Source: Candidatus Methylacidithermus pantelleriae | GTDB taxonomy: Bacteria; Verrucomicrobiota; Verrucomicrobiia; Methylacidiphilales; Methylacidiphilaceae | Assembly (NCBI RefSeq): GCF_905250085.1 | Contig: NZ_CAJNOB010000001.1 | Coordinates: forward strand, 40,624-104,623 | Length of the DNA stretch: 64,000 nucleotides | Direction: 5' to 3' | In this document: positions 27,162 through 36,780 of the stretch, one piece after another | Layout of the letters: each line of letters opens with the position of its first letter | How positions within the stretch are numbered: the stretch's first letter is position 1 | The notes under the pieces: model-generated | Told to the model about the DNA's origin: nothing | Database searches by the model: none | The model's input: only the letters and a program-made list of their open reading frames with translations | Translations under genes and position numbers: made by a program

Positions 27162-28211
27162 TTAGAAGGTGTACTTAATTCCTCCGACCACAATATGCTC
27201 CATAATGGAGTCAAGTTTCACCTTGGTGTCGGAAACCGCAGGGAAAACCTGCGAAGCTCCGCCTCCCAAGGATACAACCGTCGGCACAGGTGACACTGTC
27301 GGATGGGTAAAGTCTGTTTCCCCAATCACCAGGAACTTGTACTCTGCGAAGATCGACCAGTGGGCAAGGCTTGAGCTAAATTTATCTAAATCAAGCTCCA
27401 AGCCCGCAATTCCCTGAACCGCCGGAGCTAGCTGCACCTCGTTATTCCCACCGGCTGTCGCAAAAGTTAGCCCTGCACCACCCAGGTTATTGGTCGGACC
27501 AAACTGCTGGATGACACCTCCACCATTGCTGGCCACGATGGCCGCGGCTGCACCAGCCCCGATGTAGGGGGTCACCCACGGAGTTTCAAACTTGAGGATC
27601 CCATTAATCGCAAGGATCCCAATGTCAAAATTATTACTCCAGCCGCCAAGATTGAGCGCTTGCACGGAACCCGGCGGCACAAGCACATCCCCAAAATTTG
27701 GCCCGGGCCCTTTACCGAACAACGTCGCCCCCTGGTGCAGAGGGCCCATGAGAGCCGAACCATAGTCGTGACCCAACCAGTATCCATCAAACTCGATCGC
27801 GGGTTTGATCCTCCAGTGCGGGTCGCTCCCAATCTGCGTGCCGGCCCACTCGTACCCTAGCTTTAGGCCCCCCACCCCTCCAGTGTCGCCCCCGAGGTTA
27901 CCGTCCAGCCAGTTGGGACCACCAGGAAAAACGTCCTTGTTAAAGAACGGACCGCCCGCAGGAACCGAAACATCCCACGGTCCATTGGCGTTCGTCGCTG
28001 TCACATGAGAGTTGTCCGACTCATGAAAAGCTGCCCCACCCTGGAGCCCAAGATACAGTCCTTCCTTAGGGGTGAAGGCTTCCTCATGGGTGACTTCTTT
28101 CACTTCTTTTGAGGGACCTTCCTCCCCCGCAAGTACCAAACGGGGCACAGCCAAAGCCACGACCGGGGCTAGCCCCACCGCCAACCATCGTATTTTTTTC
28201 TTTTCTATCAT
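27162..28211 (-). CDS. Outer-membrane beta-barrel protein
   Basis: This encodes 349 residues. A signal peptide is evident (KKIRWLAVGLAPVVALAVPRL, cleavage probably after VLAG or nearby). The mature part is rich in Gly, Asn and aromatic residues in alternating patterns (GLYLGLQGGAAFHES, GGLKLGYEWAG, WSIFAEYKFLVIGETDF), and it ends in an aromatic-rich strand with C-terminal Phe (VVGGIKYTF), the Bam recognition signal. This fits an OmpA/opacity-type barrel without a peptidoglycan-binding domain. Function beyond outer-membrane localisation is unknown. It has its own terminator downstream and stands alone, suggesting an abundant single-gene transcript. Confidence 0.85.
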   Translation of the reverse strand: MIEKKKIRWLAVGLAPVVALAVPRLVLAGEEGPSKEVKEVTHEEAFTPKEGLYLGLQGGAAFHESDNSHVTATNANGPWDVSVPAGGPFFNKDVFPGGPNWLDGNLGGDTGGVGGLKLGYEWAGTQIGSDPHWRIKPAIEFDGYWLGHDYGSALMGPLHQGATLFGKGPGPNFGDVLVPPGSVQALNLGGWSNNFDIGILAINGILKFETPWVTPYIGAGAAAAIVASNGGGVIQQFGPTNNLGGAGLTFATAGGNNEVQLAPAVQGIAGLELDLDKFSSSLAHWSIFAEYKFLVIGETDFTHPTVSPVPTVVSLGGGASQVFPAVSDTKVKLDSIMEHIVVGGIKYTF

Positions 28212-28484
28212 CTTGACCCTCCTCTGACCTTTGGATCTTTTTTCTCTCCTCTCTCCTTACCCACTCTCGGGCGCGCCCCTGTTTTTGTATAGGGGCCTAC
28301 TCCCATTTTCCCTAAGACCGCCCATTCATGCTTGGTTTGCATTACGCAAAAAAGCCAAGGCCGCGTCAACGAAAAAAACGATTTTTTTTCGAACGCTAAA
28401 AAAAGAGGAACTTCCCACCCCTTGGGCTTCCGGAGTTTCGGTCTTCTTTTGCCCTACGGTCTAAGTCCCATTACCTTATTCCCA

Positions 28485-28944
28485 GAGGGAAGAGCCGGCC
28501 ATCGCCCAGGCTTCAAAGAGCCCGGGAGGAAAGTCCGAACACCTCAAGGCAGCGCGCCCTCGGAAACGGGGGGACTGCCCTTTAAAAGGGGGCAGGACGG
28601 AAAGTGTCACAGAAAACAAACCGCCTCAAGGTTTCCCTTCGGGGGAGCCTTGAGGCAAGGGTGAAAAGGTGGGGTAAGAGCCCACCGCCCGTTCCGGTAA
28701 CGGACGGGGCACGACAAACCCCGCGCGGTGCAAGGCCAAACAGGGGCCAAGGGTTGCCTTGCCCGGCCGGGAATGTTTCCCGGCCAGCCCCGGGTTGGGC
28801 CGCACCGGGAAGTGTCTTTCCCGGACCTCGGCCTCCGAAGGATCTTCCGTAAGAGGCCAGGTAGAGAAATGATGGCACCCGGCAAGGGTCTTCCGGGGAG
28901 GGGCCTTCGCCGGGAACAGAATTCGGCTTATGGCTCTTTCCCTT
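28485..28944 (+). ncRNA. rnpB: RNase P RNA, bacterial type A
   Basis: The conserved core is unmistakable: GAGGAAAGTCCGAACACC near the 5' end, ACAGAAAACAAACCGCC, GGTAAGAGCCCACCG, a GCAAGG region and a 3' ACAGAATTCGGCTTAT that pairs back with the 5' core (P4). P1 forms between GAGGGAAGAGCC (from 28485) and GGCTCTTTCCCTTC (to about 28945). The RNA is the catalytic subunit that trims tRNA 5' leaders. Ends are set by P1 and may be off by a few bases. A strong terminator lies about 110 nt downstream. Confidence 0.95.
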
Positions 28945-29050
28945 CTCCCCGGTTATTCTTTTTTTTGAACGTCCGCTCGCCTTCGCACGTCCAACCTGTT
29001 AGGAGTTATTCCTCGCTTTCTCCTCCAGCACTCCTCCTCTGCGCGTACAA

Positions 29051-29084
29051 TAGCGGCCCGGTCCCCCGCCGGGCCGCCCTCTTT
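29051..29084 (+). terminator. Intrinsic terminator downstream of rnpB
   Basis: GCGGCCCGG (29051-29059) pairs perfectly with CCGGGCCGC (29067-29075) around a 7-nt loop, followed by CCTCTTTTT. It is the likely end of the rnpB transcript, just before the HAD gene. Confidence 0.85.
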
Positions 29085-29101
29085 TTGGGCCTAGCTTCCT
29101 C

Positions 29102-29998
29102 GTGTTGAGCCGTGTATGGTCCTTGCAGGCCGTGAACCCGTCTCCCGCAAAGCTAAGTCCCTTGAGGGCCCATCGCACCCACCCGAAAAGGGGGATTCAA
29201 TTGCTGTGCACGGATTTTGACGGGACTCTTTTGGGCGGAGGCGGGGTCCATCCTTCTCTTTGGGCCGTTTTAGTCCGTTTGGTCGAGGAAGAGCACATCA
29301 TTTGGGTCATCAATACGGGACGCACGTGGGAAGGGCTGGCACATGAGCTTTGGCGACTTTCCCCGCCGGTATGGCCTCATTGGGTGGTCTTGGGCGAACG
29401 AGAGGTATACAGGATCGAAGCTCGGGAACCCAAACCTCATAAGTCATGGAATGAGCTCTGCCAGCGTGCCCATCACCAGCTTTTTGAACGAACCCGGCCC
29501 TTTTGGAGGGAACTCTTGCGGTATCTCCACATGGAAAGCCGAGCCAGGTTTACCGTCGACCAGCTTTGGTCCCCGGTTGAAATTGAGGCCACCTCGGAAG
29601 AAGAAGCAGACCGGATTCACAGGTTTGTCCGAGAACGGATTTGCCGGTGGAGGTCCCTCTCGGTTGTCCGTAATTCCCGATGGTTCCGTTTCGCTCACAG
29701 TTTTTTCCACAAAGGGACGGCGCTTGCTTGTATCCAACGAGAAACGGCTACTTCGCCTGCCCGAACCCTAGCAGTCGGGGACCATTACAACGATTTGCCC
29801 ATGCTGGAACCCGTCTACGCCGAGTATCTTGCCTGCCCTGCCAATGCCATTGAACCCGTCAAGGAAAAGGTACGGCGCTACCAAGGCGAAATCGCCACAG
29901 GTGAAGCCTCGCTAGGAGTCCTCGAAGTGTTGGAAAAGGTTTTTCTATCGGCCTCCCGCTCGTTTTCAAGAGGGTCAAGAAAAGAGCTAGAGGAGTAA
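29102..29998 (+). CDS. HAD-superfamily hydrolase, Cof-like
   Basis: The protein has up to 298 residues. The nucleophile motif LLCTDFDGTLLGG (around residues 34-46), motif II INTGRT and the C-terminal motif GDHYNDLPML place it in the HAD phosphatases with a Cof/SPP-type cap between motifs II and III. It probably dephosphorylates a sugar phosphate or similar small metabolite. The start is uncertain: GTG 29102 lies only 18 nt after the terminator T-run, so a later GTG/TTG closer to the DFDGT motif may be used. A methyltransferase gene follows 22 nt downstream in the same direction. Confidence 0.85.
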   Translation: MLSRVWSLQAVNPSPAKLSPLRAHRTHPKRGIQLLCTDFDGTLLGGGGVHPSLWAVLVRLVEEEHIIWVINTGRTWEGLAHELWRLSPPVWPHWVVLGEREVYRIEAREPKPHKSWNELCQRAHHQLFERTRPFWRELLRYLHMESRARFTVDQLWSPVEIEATSEEEADRIHRFVRERICRWRSLSVVRNSRWFRFAHSFFHKGTALACIQRETATSPARTLAVGDHYNDLPMLEPVYAEYLACPANAIEPVKEKVRRYQGEIATGEASLGVLEVLEKVFLSASRSFSRGSRKELEE

Positions 29999-30020
29999 CG
30001 CCTGGATTCTCCGATTCTCC

Positions 30021-30965
30021 GTGAAAACCTGCCGGATCTGCGCGTATCGCGCGGACCTTCCAGAAATCATTGCGCGCGAAGTTCTCCTAGGAACCCAGGA
30101 AGAATTTTCCTATTTTGAGTGCCTCCGGTGTGGAACCGTGCAGATTTGCCGGATCCCCGAGGACCTTTCCCGCTATTATCCCCCGCAGTACTATTCGCTG
30201 GCTCCTCCAAGAGAGCTTCTGGAAAGATACGCCCGGCCTTCCCCCGTCAAAAGCTGGCTAGCTTCGCTTGTTTTGCACAAAAGCTTTCCAGCTAAAAGCC
30301 TCCTCTTTCGAGGGCGACTTTTCCCTCAATTTCTCCGGGAAGTTTCCAAGCTTGGGCTTCGCCAGGATTCCGCCATTCTGGATGTAGGCTGCGGGGAAGG
30401 CCTCCTTTTGCGCCGCATGTATAGCTGGGGGTTTTCCCGCCTGACTGGAACCGATCCTTTTCTGGCGACCCCGGTCCAGCTCCCGGGCCTAACTCTAAAG
30501 AAAGGGACACTGGAAGAGCTTCAAGGTTCGTTCGATCTTGTGACCCTGCATCATGTCATCGAGCACGTGGGGGACCCGCGCAAGCTCTTGGGAACGGCTC
30601 GCAAGCTATTGCACGAAAGCTCTTGGCTTCTGATCACAACTCCCCTGGCCGATAGCTACGGGTGGCGAAAATACCGCGCTAACTGGCTCGGGCTTGACCC
30701 ACCGAGGCACTTGCACGTCTTTACCGTGCGTTCGATTACGGCACTCGCGCAAGAAGCAGGCTACCGGCTTGTGGAAGTGGTTTACGACCCGGGAGAACTC
30801 CTGTGGGAAGCCTCTTTTAGGATTAGCTTGGGAGAAAGACCCTTTGGCCCAAGCCAATCCAGCTGGGCACGCCAGCGTGCTTGGAAACGCTGGGGGCAGA
30901 AGCTAGCTCTGCTGGGCGATGCCGATGTGGCGACCCTCTACTTCCGGTTGAAGGCTAAAGAATAA
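30021..30965 (+). CDS. Class I SAM-dependent methyltransferase with N-terminal zinc ribbon
   Basis: This encodes 314 residues from GTG 30021. The N-terminus has two CxxC pairs (CRIC near residue 4 and CLRC near residue 36), a small zinc-binding domain. The methyltransferase core follows with motif I AILDVGCGEGLLLRRMY, an acidic motif II and the HHVIEHVGDPRKLL segment typical of the Methyltransf_23/UbiG-like group. Relatives often modify sugars or lipids in surface-glycan clusters, which suits the glycosyltransferases nearby. The substrate cannot be read from the sequence. Confidence 0.85.
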   Translation: MKTCRICAYRADLPEIIAREVLLGTQEEFSYFECLRCGTVQICRIPEDLSRYYPPQYYSLAPPRELLERYARPSPVKSWLASLVLHKSFPAKSLLFRGRLFPQFLREVSKLGLRQDSAILDVGCGEGLLLRRMYSWGFSRLTGTDPFLATPVQLPGLTLKKGTLEELQGSFDLVTLHHVIEHVGDPRKLLGTARKLLHESSWLLITTPLADSYGWRKYRANWLGLDPPRHLHVFTVRSITALAQEAGYRLVEVVYDPGELLWEASFRISLGERPFGPSQSSWARQRAWKRWGQKLALLGDADVATLYFRLKAKE

Positions 30966-31160
30966 AAGAAAATCCCTTTCACAACCGGATCCCATTGCCG
31001 GGGAGCCAATGTAAGGGGGCCTCCACCGCCCAAACCCTGCCTCGATTGCCCCCTGACCTCTGAAAGAGTCCCAGAGGCCACAAGAAAAAAAGGACTCTCC
31101 CTCACCACCCATGGGAAAAGACCGCTTGCTTTCTGGGTAGCCGCGAAGCAAAAAGCGTTT

Positions 31161-33272
31161 CTATTGCGAAGCGGTAAGCGCTGGAGGGAAGCTTTTTATC
31201 TTTCGATCCTCCCGCAAGCTTGCAAGTCCCCAGGAGCCAATCCCTGCAAGCCCCAGAAGCAACATCCCTTCTCCCCATCTTCCGGCTCCTTGCAGTTTGC
31301 CAAGCTTTGCAAGAGCTCCCCTGGGGATCCCCGATCCCCAGGGGGTAACGAGAAACGCTTGGATCCGGGGATCGGTCAAGCAACGACGGACTCTCTCCGC
31401 TCGAGGAGCCCCGATGGCAAGTCCCTCCCTAAGCTGGAGCGCACGAAAATCCCCATGCTCAAGAGCCTGGGAAAGATTAGCTTGAGCTAACTCCCTCCAG
31501 GCGATTCTCTCTTTGAATCCAACAGGCGGTCCTAGCAGGGTCCGCAGGAGGACCCCCGCGAGAACCAAAAAGCTAGCGAGATTAGCCAGCGCAATTGCCC
31601 CTTTTTCCCAGAGTTCCCGAGGCCTGCGCGCGGCAGGAAAAACAAGCGAAATCGCTAGTGCAAGATTGAGACACGCTCCCAAGGCTGGGAGTTCCAGGTA
31701 GCGGGGAGCGATCTGGCCGGAACCCCGCCCCCAAGCGATCGCCAGCGTCCCTCCGAGCACCCAGAGCCCCCAACCCACCGCAAGGCAAGAGCTAGGCCTG
31801 ACCCTTTTCTTTTGGAACGTTGCAAGCAAAAAACGGCTTGCTTCAATCCCAAAAGGGGCCCAGAGAAGCACGGCCAGCCAGGGGCTATTTTTATAGGGAA
31901 AGGCAAGTTCCTCACCCCAGAAATGCAATAGCCTCGCCAAAGAGGACGCTTCTAGTCCCCGGTGGGACGGCACACGGGGGGTTGCCATCCAGAAAAGAAG
32001 AAAAACAACCGCTAGCAAAAGGCTTCCCCAAAGCCGGCGTGCGGCGCCTCCTTTGGTTTCCCTTTCAGGTGGGGCCAAAAGTTGGACACCGGCAACCACG
32101 GGAGCCCAGAGCGCTCCCGATGCCATCGAAAAAAAGGCCAAAACCCCCATAAGAACCCCCAGAACCCAGCCCTGGGAAAATGGGGGATGTTCGATGCACA
32201 ACCAGATGGCCAGAAGCGAAAAAATCTCGGTAAAAAACACCTGAGATTGCCAGGCCATAAGCGTATCCTCCCAACCAAAGAAAGGGGGGATCGTGATGCT
32301 ACCGATCCCCAGGGCCAAGAGCAGCTTAGCAGGCATTCCGGCTAGCTGCTGAACCAGCCCAAGAAAGAGAATGACCGGCGGACCGGCAGCTAGAAAGGCA
32401 TTGACGAACATCTGGATCCTGGGGTCCCACACCCCCCCGTTCGCATAGGTTACCCCAAGCGCAAGCGCCCGAGTCGTAAGAAGCCTGTGCTCGCAGTGAG
32501 GAAAAAAAAGACAAGCAAGCCCGTCTCCTTGGAACCAGGGCCGGAAAAACTCTTCGAGCTCGTCCCACTCATCCCAAAATGGGAGGGAAGAACCGTAGTC
32601 TTCCACCATCCACACCCTGGCTCCCGCAACGGCGAGCAAAAGCCCAAAAGAAGCACCGGCAAGCCCTACCTTGCGAGAGGTACTTGAGGGCCAGCCTAAC
32701 TGTGCCCAAAGGAATACACTTCCCAGAAGCAACGCTACGCCCAAAAGAAACCATCCGATCGAAACCCAGGGGACGGGTTTGGGCGGAATGGTTCCCTGGA
32801 TCTCCCAAGAAACGGAGACCTGGGCCGGGCCTTGCGCCTTTCCAACGGTAAACTTGCCCGCGCTACCATCCCACTGCGTGGTGACTCCCTGGGACACTTC
32901 CCAGCGGCCCAGGGGAAAGCTTCCCTTTTCCCCTGGCAGAGTGATCACCCCACCCAGCCACAAGGTAACCGCCCGGTCTAAAGCCATCGTTACCTCAAGT
33001 TTCCGGGGCGAAAGGAGCGGAAGATCCAAAAGAATCGGATGCAACTTGCCATCCCCGGGCAACGCAGCACAGTAAGTCGCCGGAGAGAGCCACGCAGGGT
33101 CCGTCCAGAACTTGAGCCGGACCACACAGTCGGATTGCGAGCCTACCCACAAAAGGGCTCTTCGAGCCCCATGGTCCAGCGAGAAAGAAAACACTCGAAA
33201 GACCGCAATCGATGCCAAGAGAGCCACAAACCCTCCGGTTGCCGCAAGGCCGGCCCGCAAGTTTTCCCTCAT
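31161..33272 (-). CDS. Large polytopic membrane protein, possibly GT-C glycosyltransferase-like
   Basis: From ATG 33272 the protein has 703 residues. One N-terminal membrane span precedes a beta-rich extracytoplasmic region (to about residue 165), followed by ten or more hydrophobic spans. Between the second and third spans sits SSLPFWDEWDELEEFFRPWF and, shortly after, FFPHCEHRLLTTR. This acidic WDEW / HxEHR pattern resembles uncharacterised polytopic proteins that look like GT-C glycosyltransferases with a catalytic loop after the first span. The upstream extension to 33344 lacks conservation signs. It lies opposite to the DUF4915-like gene across a possible divergent promoter. The role assignment is inference from topology and neighbours. 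Confidence 0.7.
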   Translation of the reverse strand: MRENLRAGLAATGGFVALLASIAVFRVFSFSLDHGARRALLWVGSQSDCVVRLKFWTDPAWLSPATYCAALPGDGKLHPILLDLPLLSPRKLEVTMALDRAVTLWLGGVITLPGEKGSFPLGRWEVSQGVTTQWDGSAGKFTVGKAQGPAQVSVSWEIQGTIPPKPVPWVSIGWFLLGVALLLGSVFLWAQLGWPSSTSRKVGLAGASFGLLLAVAGARVWMVEDYGSSLPFWDEWDELEEFFRPWFQGDGLACLFFPHCEHRLLTTRALALGVTYANGGVWDPRIQMFVNAFLAAGPPVILFLGLVQQLAGMPAKLLLALGIGSITIPPFFGWEDTLMAWQSQVFFTEIFSLLAIWLCIEHPPFSQGWVLGVLMGVLAFFSMASGALWAPVVAGVQLLAPPERETKGGAARRLWGSLLLAVVFLLFWMATPRVPSHRGLEASSLARLLHFWGEELAFPYKNSPWLAVLLWAPFGIEASRFLLATFQKKRVRPSSCLAVGWGLWVLGGTLAIAWGRGSGQIAPRYLELPALGACLNLALAISLVFPAARRPRELWEKGAIALANLASFLVLAGVLLRTLLGPPVGFKERIAWRELAQANLSQALEHGDFRALQLREGLAIGAPRAERVRRCLTDPRIQAFLVTPWGSGIPRGALAKLGKLQGAGRWGEGMLLLGLAGIGSWGLASLREDRKIKSFPPALTASQ

Positions 33273-33592
33273 CCCTTGCTTCCTTAAAGGAAAAGGCCAC
33301 CGGAAGAAAGCAAAACAAGGCGATCCTCTTGGGAAGAGAAGCAAAGAACCTCCGGAACTGGCTCAACATCTCGAAGTCTTTTGGAGAACGCCACAAATTC
33401 CTTCCCCCGAACCGACGAGAGTCTTGCCATTGGGCCTATTCTTTCGTAACCAACGATAGCCTTGGCTTGTCCCAAAAAGGGCGGTTACGGTTTCCGGGCG
33501 ACCCTCCGGGCAACTGCTAAGGAAAGGCCCCCGGGGAAAGCAGTTTTCAAAAGTTTCCGCCTCAGACACCGTGGAGAAAACGGGCTTTTGTT
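33273..33592. other. Divergent promoter interval
   Basis: About 320 bases separate two divergently oriented genes (large membrane protein, minus; DUF4915-like, plus). Only overlapping shadow frames are present. It presumably contains both promoters, but I could not identify clear hexamers. Confidence 0.4.
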
Positions 33593-34618
33593 ATGGATCG
33601 GTTGCTTGTGACCTTTTGTAACGCTGTACCCCCTGGACTTGTCGCAGGAGTTTTTCACTATGAGACTGGAGCCTTTTATTGGGTGCCCCTTCCTGAACCC
33701 TTGCAAAGGGTCCGCGGAGCCACAGGGATTGGCTTTTGGCAAGGACACTATTGGATCATCCTTCAAGATCCACGCCGGTGCCGGCTACTGGAATTACGCG
33801 CCGACTTGGAACCCATCCAAGATTGGCCTCTGCGAGCTACCGATCCTCACTCGATCCTGTGCCTGGAAGATTCTTTCCTCATTAGCGATAGCGGTTGTAA
33901 TGGCCTATGGCGGATCCTTTGGAAAGGACGACAGCCGGCGGAAGCGCTTTTCTGGCAGTATGATCGGGCATGCGCTGATCGCGTTCACCTAAACTCGGCG
34001 GCTTTTCATGAAGGCTCGCTCTACGTTTCCTGTTTCGGGCAGCGGACGGACACCGGCTGGAATAGCGCACAGGATGGGTTTGTTTACCATGTGCAGGGGC
34101 TGAAAATCCTCGTGGACGGCCTCTATCATCCTCACTCGCTTCTCAGCTTTGAAGGAGCTCTATGGTGGCTTGAATCCAAAAGAGGGCGCTTGCACACCTT
34201 TTCGAACGAGGAGGGACACCGGGCTTTCCTTGAGCTCAAAGGGTATATTCGCGGTTTGGCCATAAGCGATCGGTGGATCTATGTAGCGGCAAGCGCCGCA
34301 AGAAGACGCTCGCGGAGCCTCGGCCAATGGACCCAAGACGTGCCGAAAGAGCCTGAGCTTTGCGACTCTTGGCTATATCGTATCGATCGGAAGACGTTGC
34401 AGTGGACCCGACGCAACCTTTCCTACTACGGAGCGGAACTTTTTGACCTTCACATCCTCGCAACCCAGGAAACACTTCCCTTAGAGAAAAATCCTTCCGA
34501 TCCGGTTCGAGAAAGGATCCGTCGGTTGGAGGAAGAGTGCCTCCAATCCCCTCCGACCCGTAAGAAGAAGATCCGTCAGTGGCTCTCCTTTCTTTCCCCG
34601 CACAGGAGTAGGGGATAG
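33593..34618 (+). CDS. DUF4915/TIGR03032-like beta-propeller protein
   Basis: This protein of 341 residues has no signal peptide or membrane span. It consists of repeated beta-strand modules: HSILCLEDSFLISDSGCNGLW, HLNSAAFHEGSLYVSCFG, DGLYHPHSLLSFEGALWWLES and GYIRGLAISDRWIYVAAS. The HPHS followed by LWWLESKRGRLHTF and the GYIRGLAI turn resemble DUF4915/TIGR03032 proteins, which look like propellers; their function is not known to me. Its place among glycosyltransferase and methyltransferase genes suggests a role in glycan metabolism or export, which is inference. The basic C-terminal tail (PTRKKKIRQWL) is unusual. Confidence 0.68.
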   Translation: MDRLLVTFCNAVPPGLVAGVFHYETGAFYWVPLPEPLQRVRGATGIGFWQGHYWIILQDPRRCRLLELRADLEPIQDWPLRATDPHSILCLEDSFLISDSGCNGLWRILWKGRQPAEALFWQYDRACADRVHLNSAAFHEGSLYVSCFGQRTDTGWNSAQDGFVYHVQGLKILVDGLYHPHSLLSFEGALWWLESKRGRLHTFSNEEGHRAFLELKGYIRGLAISDRWIYVAASAARRRSRSLGQWTQDVPKEPELCDSWLYRIDRKTLQWTRRNLSYYGAELFDLHILATQETLPLEKNPSDPVRERIRRLEEECLQSPPTRKKKIRQWLSFLSPHRSRG

Positions 34619-34664
34619 AAACCATCGCAAGGGCCTTTATCAAAAGCTTCCCTCTTACCCGCGC

Positions 34665-35558
34665 TTACCCGGAAGGAAACTTCCGATGAGCCCAGCGCCA
34701 AATCGCTCGATATTTCGCGTGTCTCCACTGCCAACGACTTTTCTTTCTCCCCCAGCTCAAACCCCAGCTTATCCCGAGAAGGAAAAGCTCCCACGCAGCC
34801 TTCCACCGGTGGGCCTGGCGAATGCGAGCAATGACATCAGGCGAGTAATGTTTGGAGTAAAAAAGATATTCGGCTCGAAGTTTCCGGTCCCATACCTCCC
34901 TTGGGCTTCTGTCTCGCTCACTCCCACCTCCGCGGTGGAGCACCCGGGCTTTGGGGACGACCCCAATTTCCCATCCCTCTTTCCTTGCCCGCAGGCAAAG
35001 ATCAAAATCTTCCCCGTAAACAAAGAAATCTTCATCAAACCCCCCGAGCGCCTCGAAAAGCTCTCTCCGGACCACCATGCTGGCTCCCAGCACCATCGCG
35101 ATCGGCCCGGGGAGCCGGTCAGAGAATGGAGCGGCATATTTTTCCCCGGGATACCGGGGCGAAGCAACAGGCTGTTCCTGGCCTTTCATGTCCGTCAAGC
35201 AAGTGGAAGCAATGCCGACTCTTGGGTTTTCCAGCATAAACTTGTGAATGGACGCAAGGACCTCCGATCCTAAAAGGACCGTATCGGGATTTACAAAATA
35301 GAGAAGCCGTCCCGTGCAAAGGGGTAAAACCCGGTTGCAGGCCCTACCAAACCCGAGATTTGAGCTAAAGGAAACCACTTTTGCCCAAGGAAACGCTTGC
35401 TGGAGACCCAAACCAAACCAGGGGTCTCCCTCGTTATCGAGAACCCATGTTTCCCAGGTAACGCCCGTTTGCTTTTCAATCGACGCGAGGCAACCGGGCA
35501 AAAGATCCCGGGTTTTCCAATGAACAATGAGGATGGAAAAATCTCTTTCCACACTCAC
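34665..35558 (-). CDS. Glycosyltransferase family 2
   Basis: This encodes 297 residues with a GT-A fold: ILIVHWKTRDLLPGCLASI at the N-terminus, NLGFGRACNRVL, the metal-binding-like YFVNPDTVLL, then GASMVVRRELFEALGGFDEDFFVYGEDFDLCLRARKEG, which is the acceptor/GGFDE region of rhamnosyl- or galactofuranosyl-transferase-like GT2 enzymes. It probably adds a sugar to a lipid-linked surface glycan at the cytoplasmic face. It stops 1 nt before the downstream end of the GT4 gene, with both on the minus strand (GT4 upstream), so the pair is co-transcribed. Confidence 0.9.
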   Translation of the reverse strand: MSVERDFSILIVHWKTRDLLPGCLASIEKQTGVTWETWVLDNEGDPWFGLGLQQAFPWAKVVSFSSNLGFGRACNRVLPLCTGRLLYFVNPDTVLLGSEVLASIHKFMLENPRVGIASTCLTDMKGQEQPVASPRYPGEKYAAPFSDRLPGPIAMVLGASMVVRRELFEALGGFDEDFFVYGEDFDLCLRARKEGWEIGVVPKARVLHRGGGSERDRSPREVWDRKLRAEYLFYSKHYSPDVIARIRQAHRWKAAWELFLLGISWGLSWGRKKSRWQWRHAKYRAIWRWAHRKFPSG

Positions 35559-35559
35559 C

Positions 35560-36711
35560 CTAGTCTTTTTGGGTTACGCCAAGGCATTCCTCATAAATCC
35601 TAACCAGTTCTTTCACACGAAAACGCCAATCGCACCTCTCTGCCGTTTGCCGGGCTTCTTTTCCCATCCGTTCCCGTTCGAGCGGATTGCAGAGTCTTTC
35701 CAGGCACTGAGCCAGTTCTTGGACACTCTCCGGGTCTTCCAGAATCCAACCGTTACGACCGGGATCCACTAGTTTCGCTGCCCCAACGTGGGGTCCAACG
35801 ACGACCGGAAGGCCGGAGGCCAGAGCTTCCAGTACCACCATCCCGAAAGCCTCCCAGCGCGAGGGAAAGAGAAGAAAGTCACTGGCGCCGTAGTAGGAGC
35901 TGGCAAGACTTTGCGAAACAGGTCCAGAGAACCAGACGGCACGCTGGCTTTGAAGCGTTCGGAGGCAACTCCCCGCCTCCTTTGGATTTCCTCTTCCTAC
36001 GACGCACAGCCGCAAGGGATAGCCTTTTTCCCGGAGCCTTGCTACCGCTTCGGCTGTTTGGGGCAGTCCTTTCAAACGGAAATTATTGCCGATAAAAAGA
36101 GCCACCAAGTCCTCCCGTTTCCACCCCAAAGGGCCAAAAAGTTTCTGCTTGAGCTCTTGGCGCTCCGGAAAGACTTGGAAAGACCGAAACTCGACACCGG
36201 GACAAAGCACACGGATTTTGGGGACTAGCTCCGGATATTCCGTACGAAGCTCGCCAGCTGCAAGCTCCGAGGGACAGAGAATGACGCGGCACCGGGGCGA
36301 AAAAAGCGTTTTTCGTTCCAGAAGGTCGACCAGCTTGTCCTGGGGGGTTGCCCAAGAGCGAGCTTTCCCGACGATTTTCCTCCACCGGCGTCGGGGAAGT
36401 CCAAAGCTTACCACGTCCGCCTCCACGCCAAGCTCATGCGAGTGAACCAGATCAAATGCCCCTTTTTGAAGGTAGCGCTTGGCCTGCATTGCAAACGCAA
36501 GTTGCCCCCACGGGCCGCTTCTGGGTAGGATCCTGCCAGCCTCATGGAAAACGAAACCCTGGGTGCGCTGCCCTGGCCGCAAGCCCACCACATGAATCTC
36601 CCAGCGCGGGTCCTCAAGGAGCCCCACCCCCAGGCGCCAGGCAAAAAGCTCCGCTCCCCCCCAATCTCCGAAGTAACGACTGACAATGGCCACTTTGACT
36701 GGCTTTTCCAT
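35560..36711 (-). CDS. Glycosyltransferase family 4
   Basis: From ATG 36711 the protein has 383 residues. The GT-B N-domain shows IVSRYFGDWGGAELFAWRL and SHELGVEADVVSFG. The C-domain has VALFIGNNFRLKGL and the E-x7-E signature in SRWEAFGMVVLEALASGLPVV. It is a retaining transferase likely using a nucleotide sugar for lipopolysaccharide or exopolysaccharide assembly. The upstream extension to 36759 is not conserved. It is followed directly by the GT2 gene, and the methyltransferase gene 69 nt upstream has the same direction. Confidence 0.92.
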   Translation of the reverse strand: MEKPVKVAIVSRYFGDWGGAELFAWRLGVGLLEDPRWEIHVVGLRPGQRTQGFVFHEAGRILPRSGPWGQLAFAMQAKRYLQKGAFDLVHSHELGVEADVVSFGLPRRRWRKIVGKARSWATPQDKLVDLLERKTLFSPRCRVILCPSELAAGELRTEYPELVPKIRVLCPGVEFRSFQVFPERQELKQKLFGPLGWKREDLVALFIGNNFRLKGLPQTAEAVARLREKGYPLRLCVVGRGNPKEAGSCLRTLQSQRAVWFSGPVSQSLASSYYGASDFLLFPSRWEAFGMVVLEALASGLPVVVGPHVGAAKLVDPGRNGWILEDPESVQELAQCLERLCNPLERERMGKEARQTAERCDWRFRVKELVRIYEECLGVTQKD

Positions 36712-36780
36712 GTTTGCCCCCAAGAGTTTTTCGGGAAGCTGGGGAAAGAAAAAACCCAAAAAGGGCCAACTATCCCTGCC

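Noticed and set aside
28370..28391. CGAAAAAAA/TTTTTTTCG inverted repeat ahead of rnpB as a terminator
   Set aside because: The stem is only A-T pairs with two G-C ends and no transcript is known to end there; it could be a promoter-region A/T tract.
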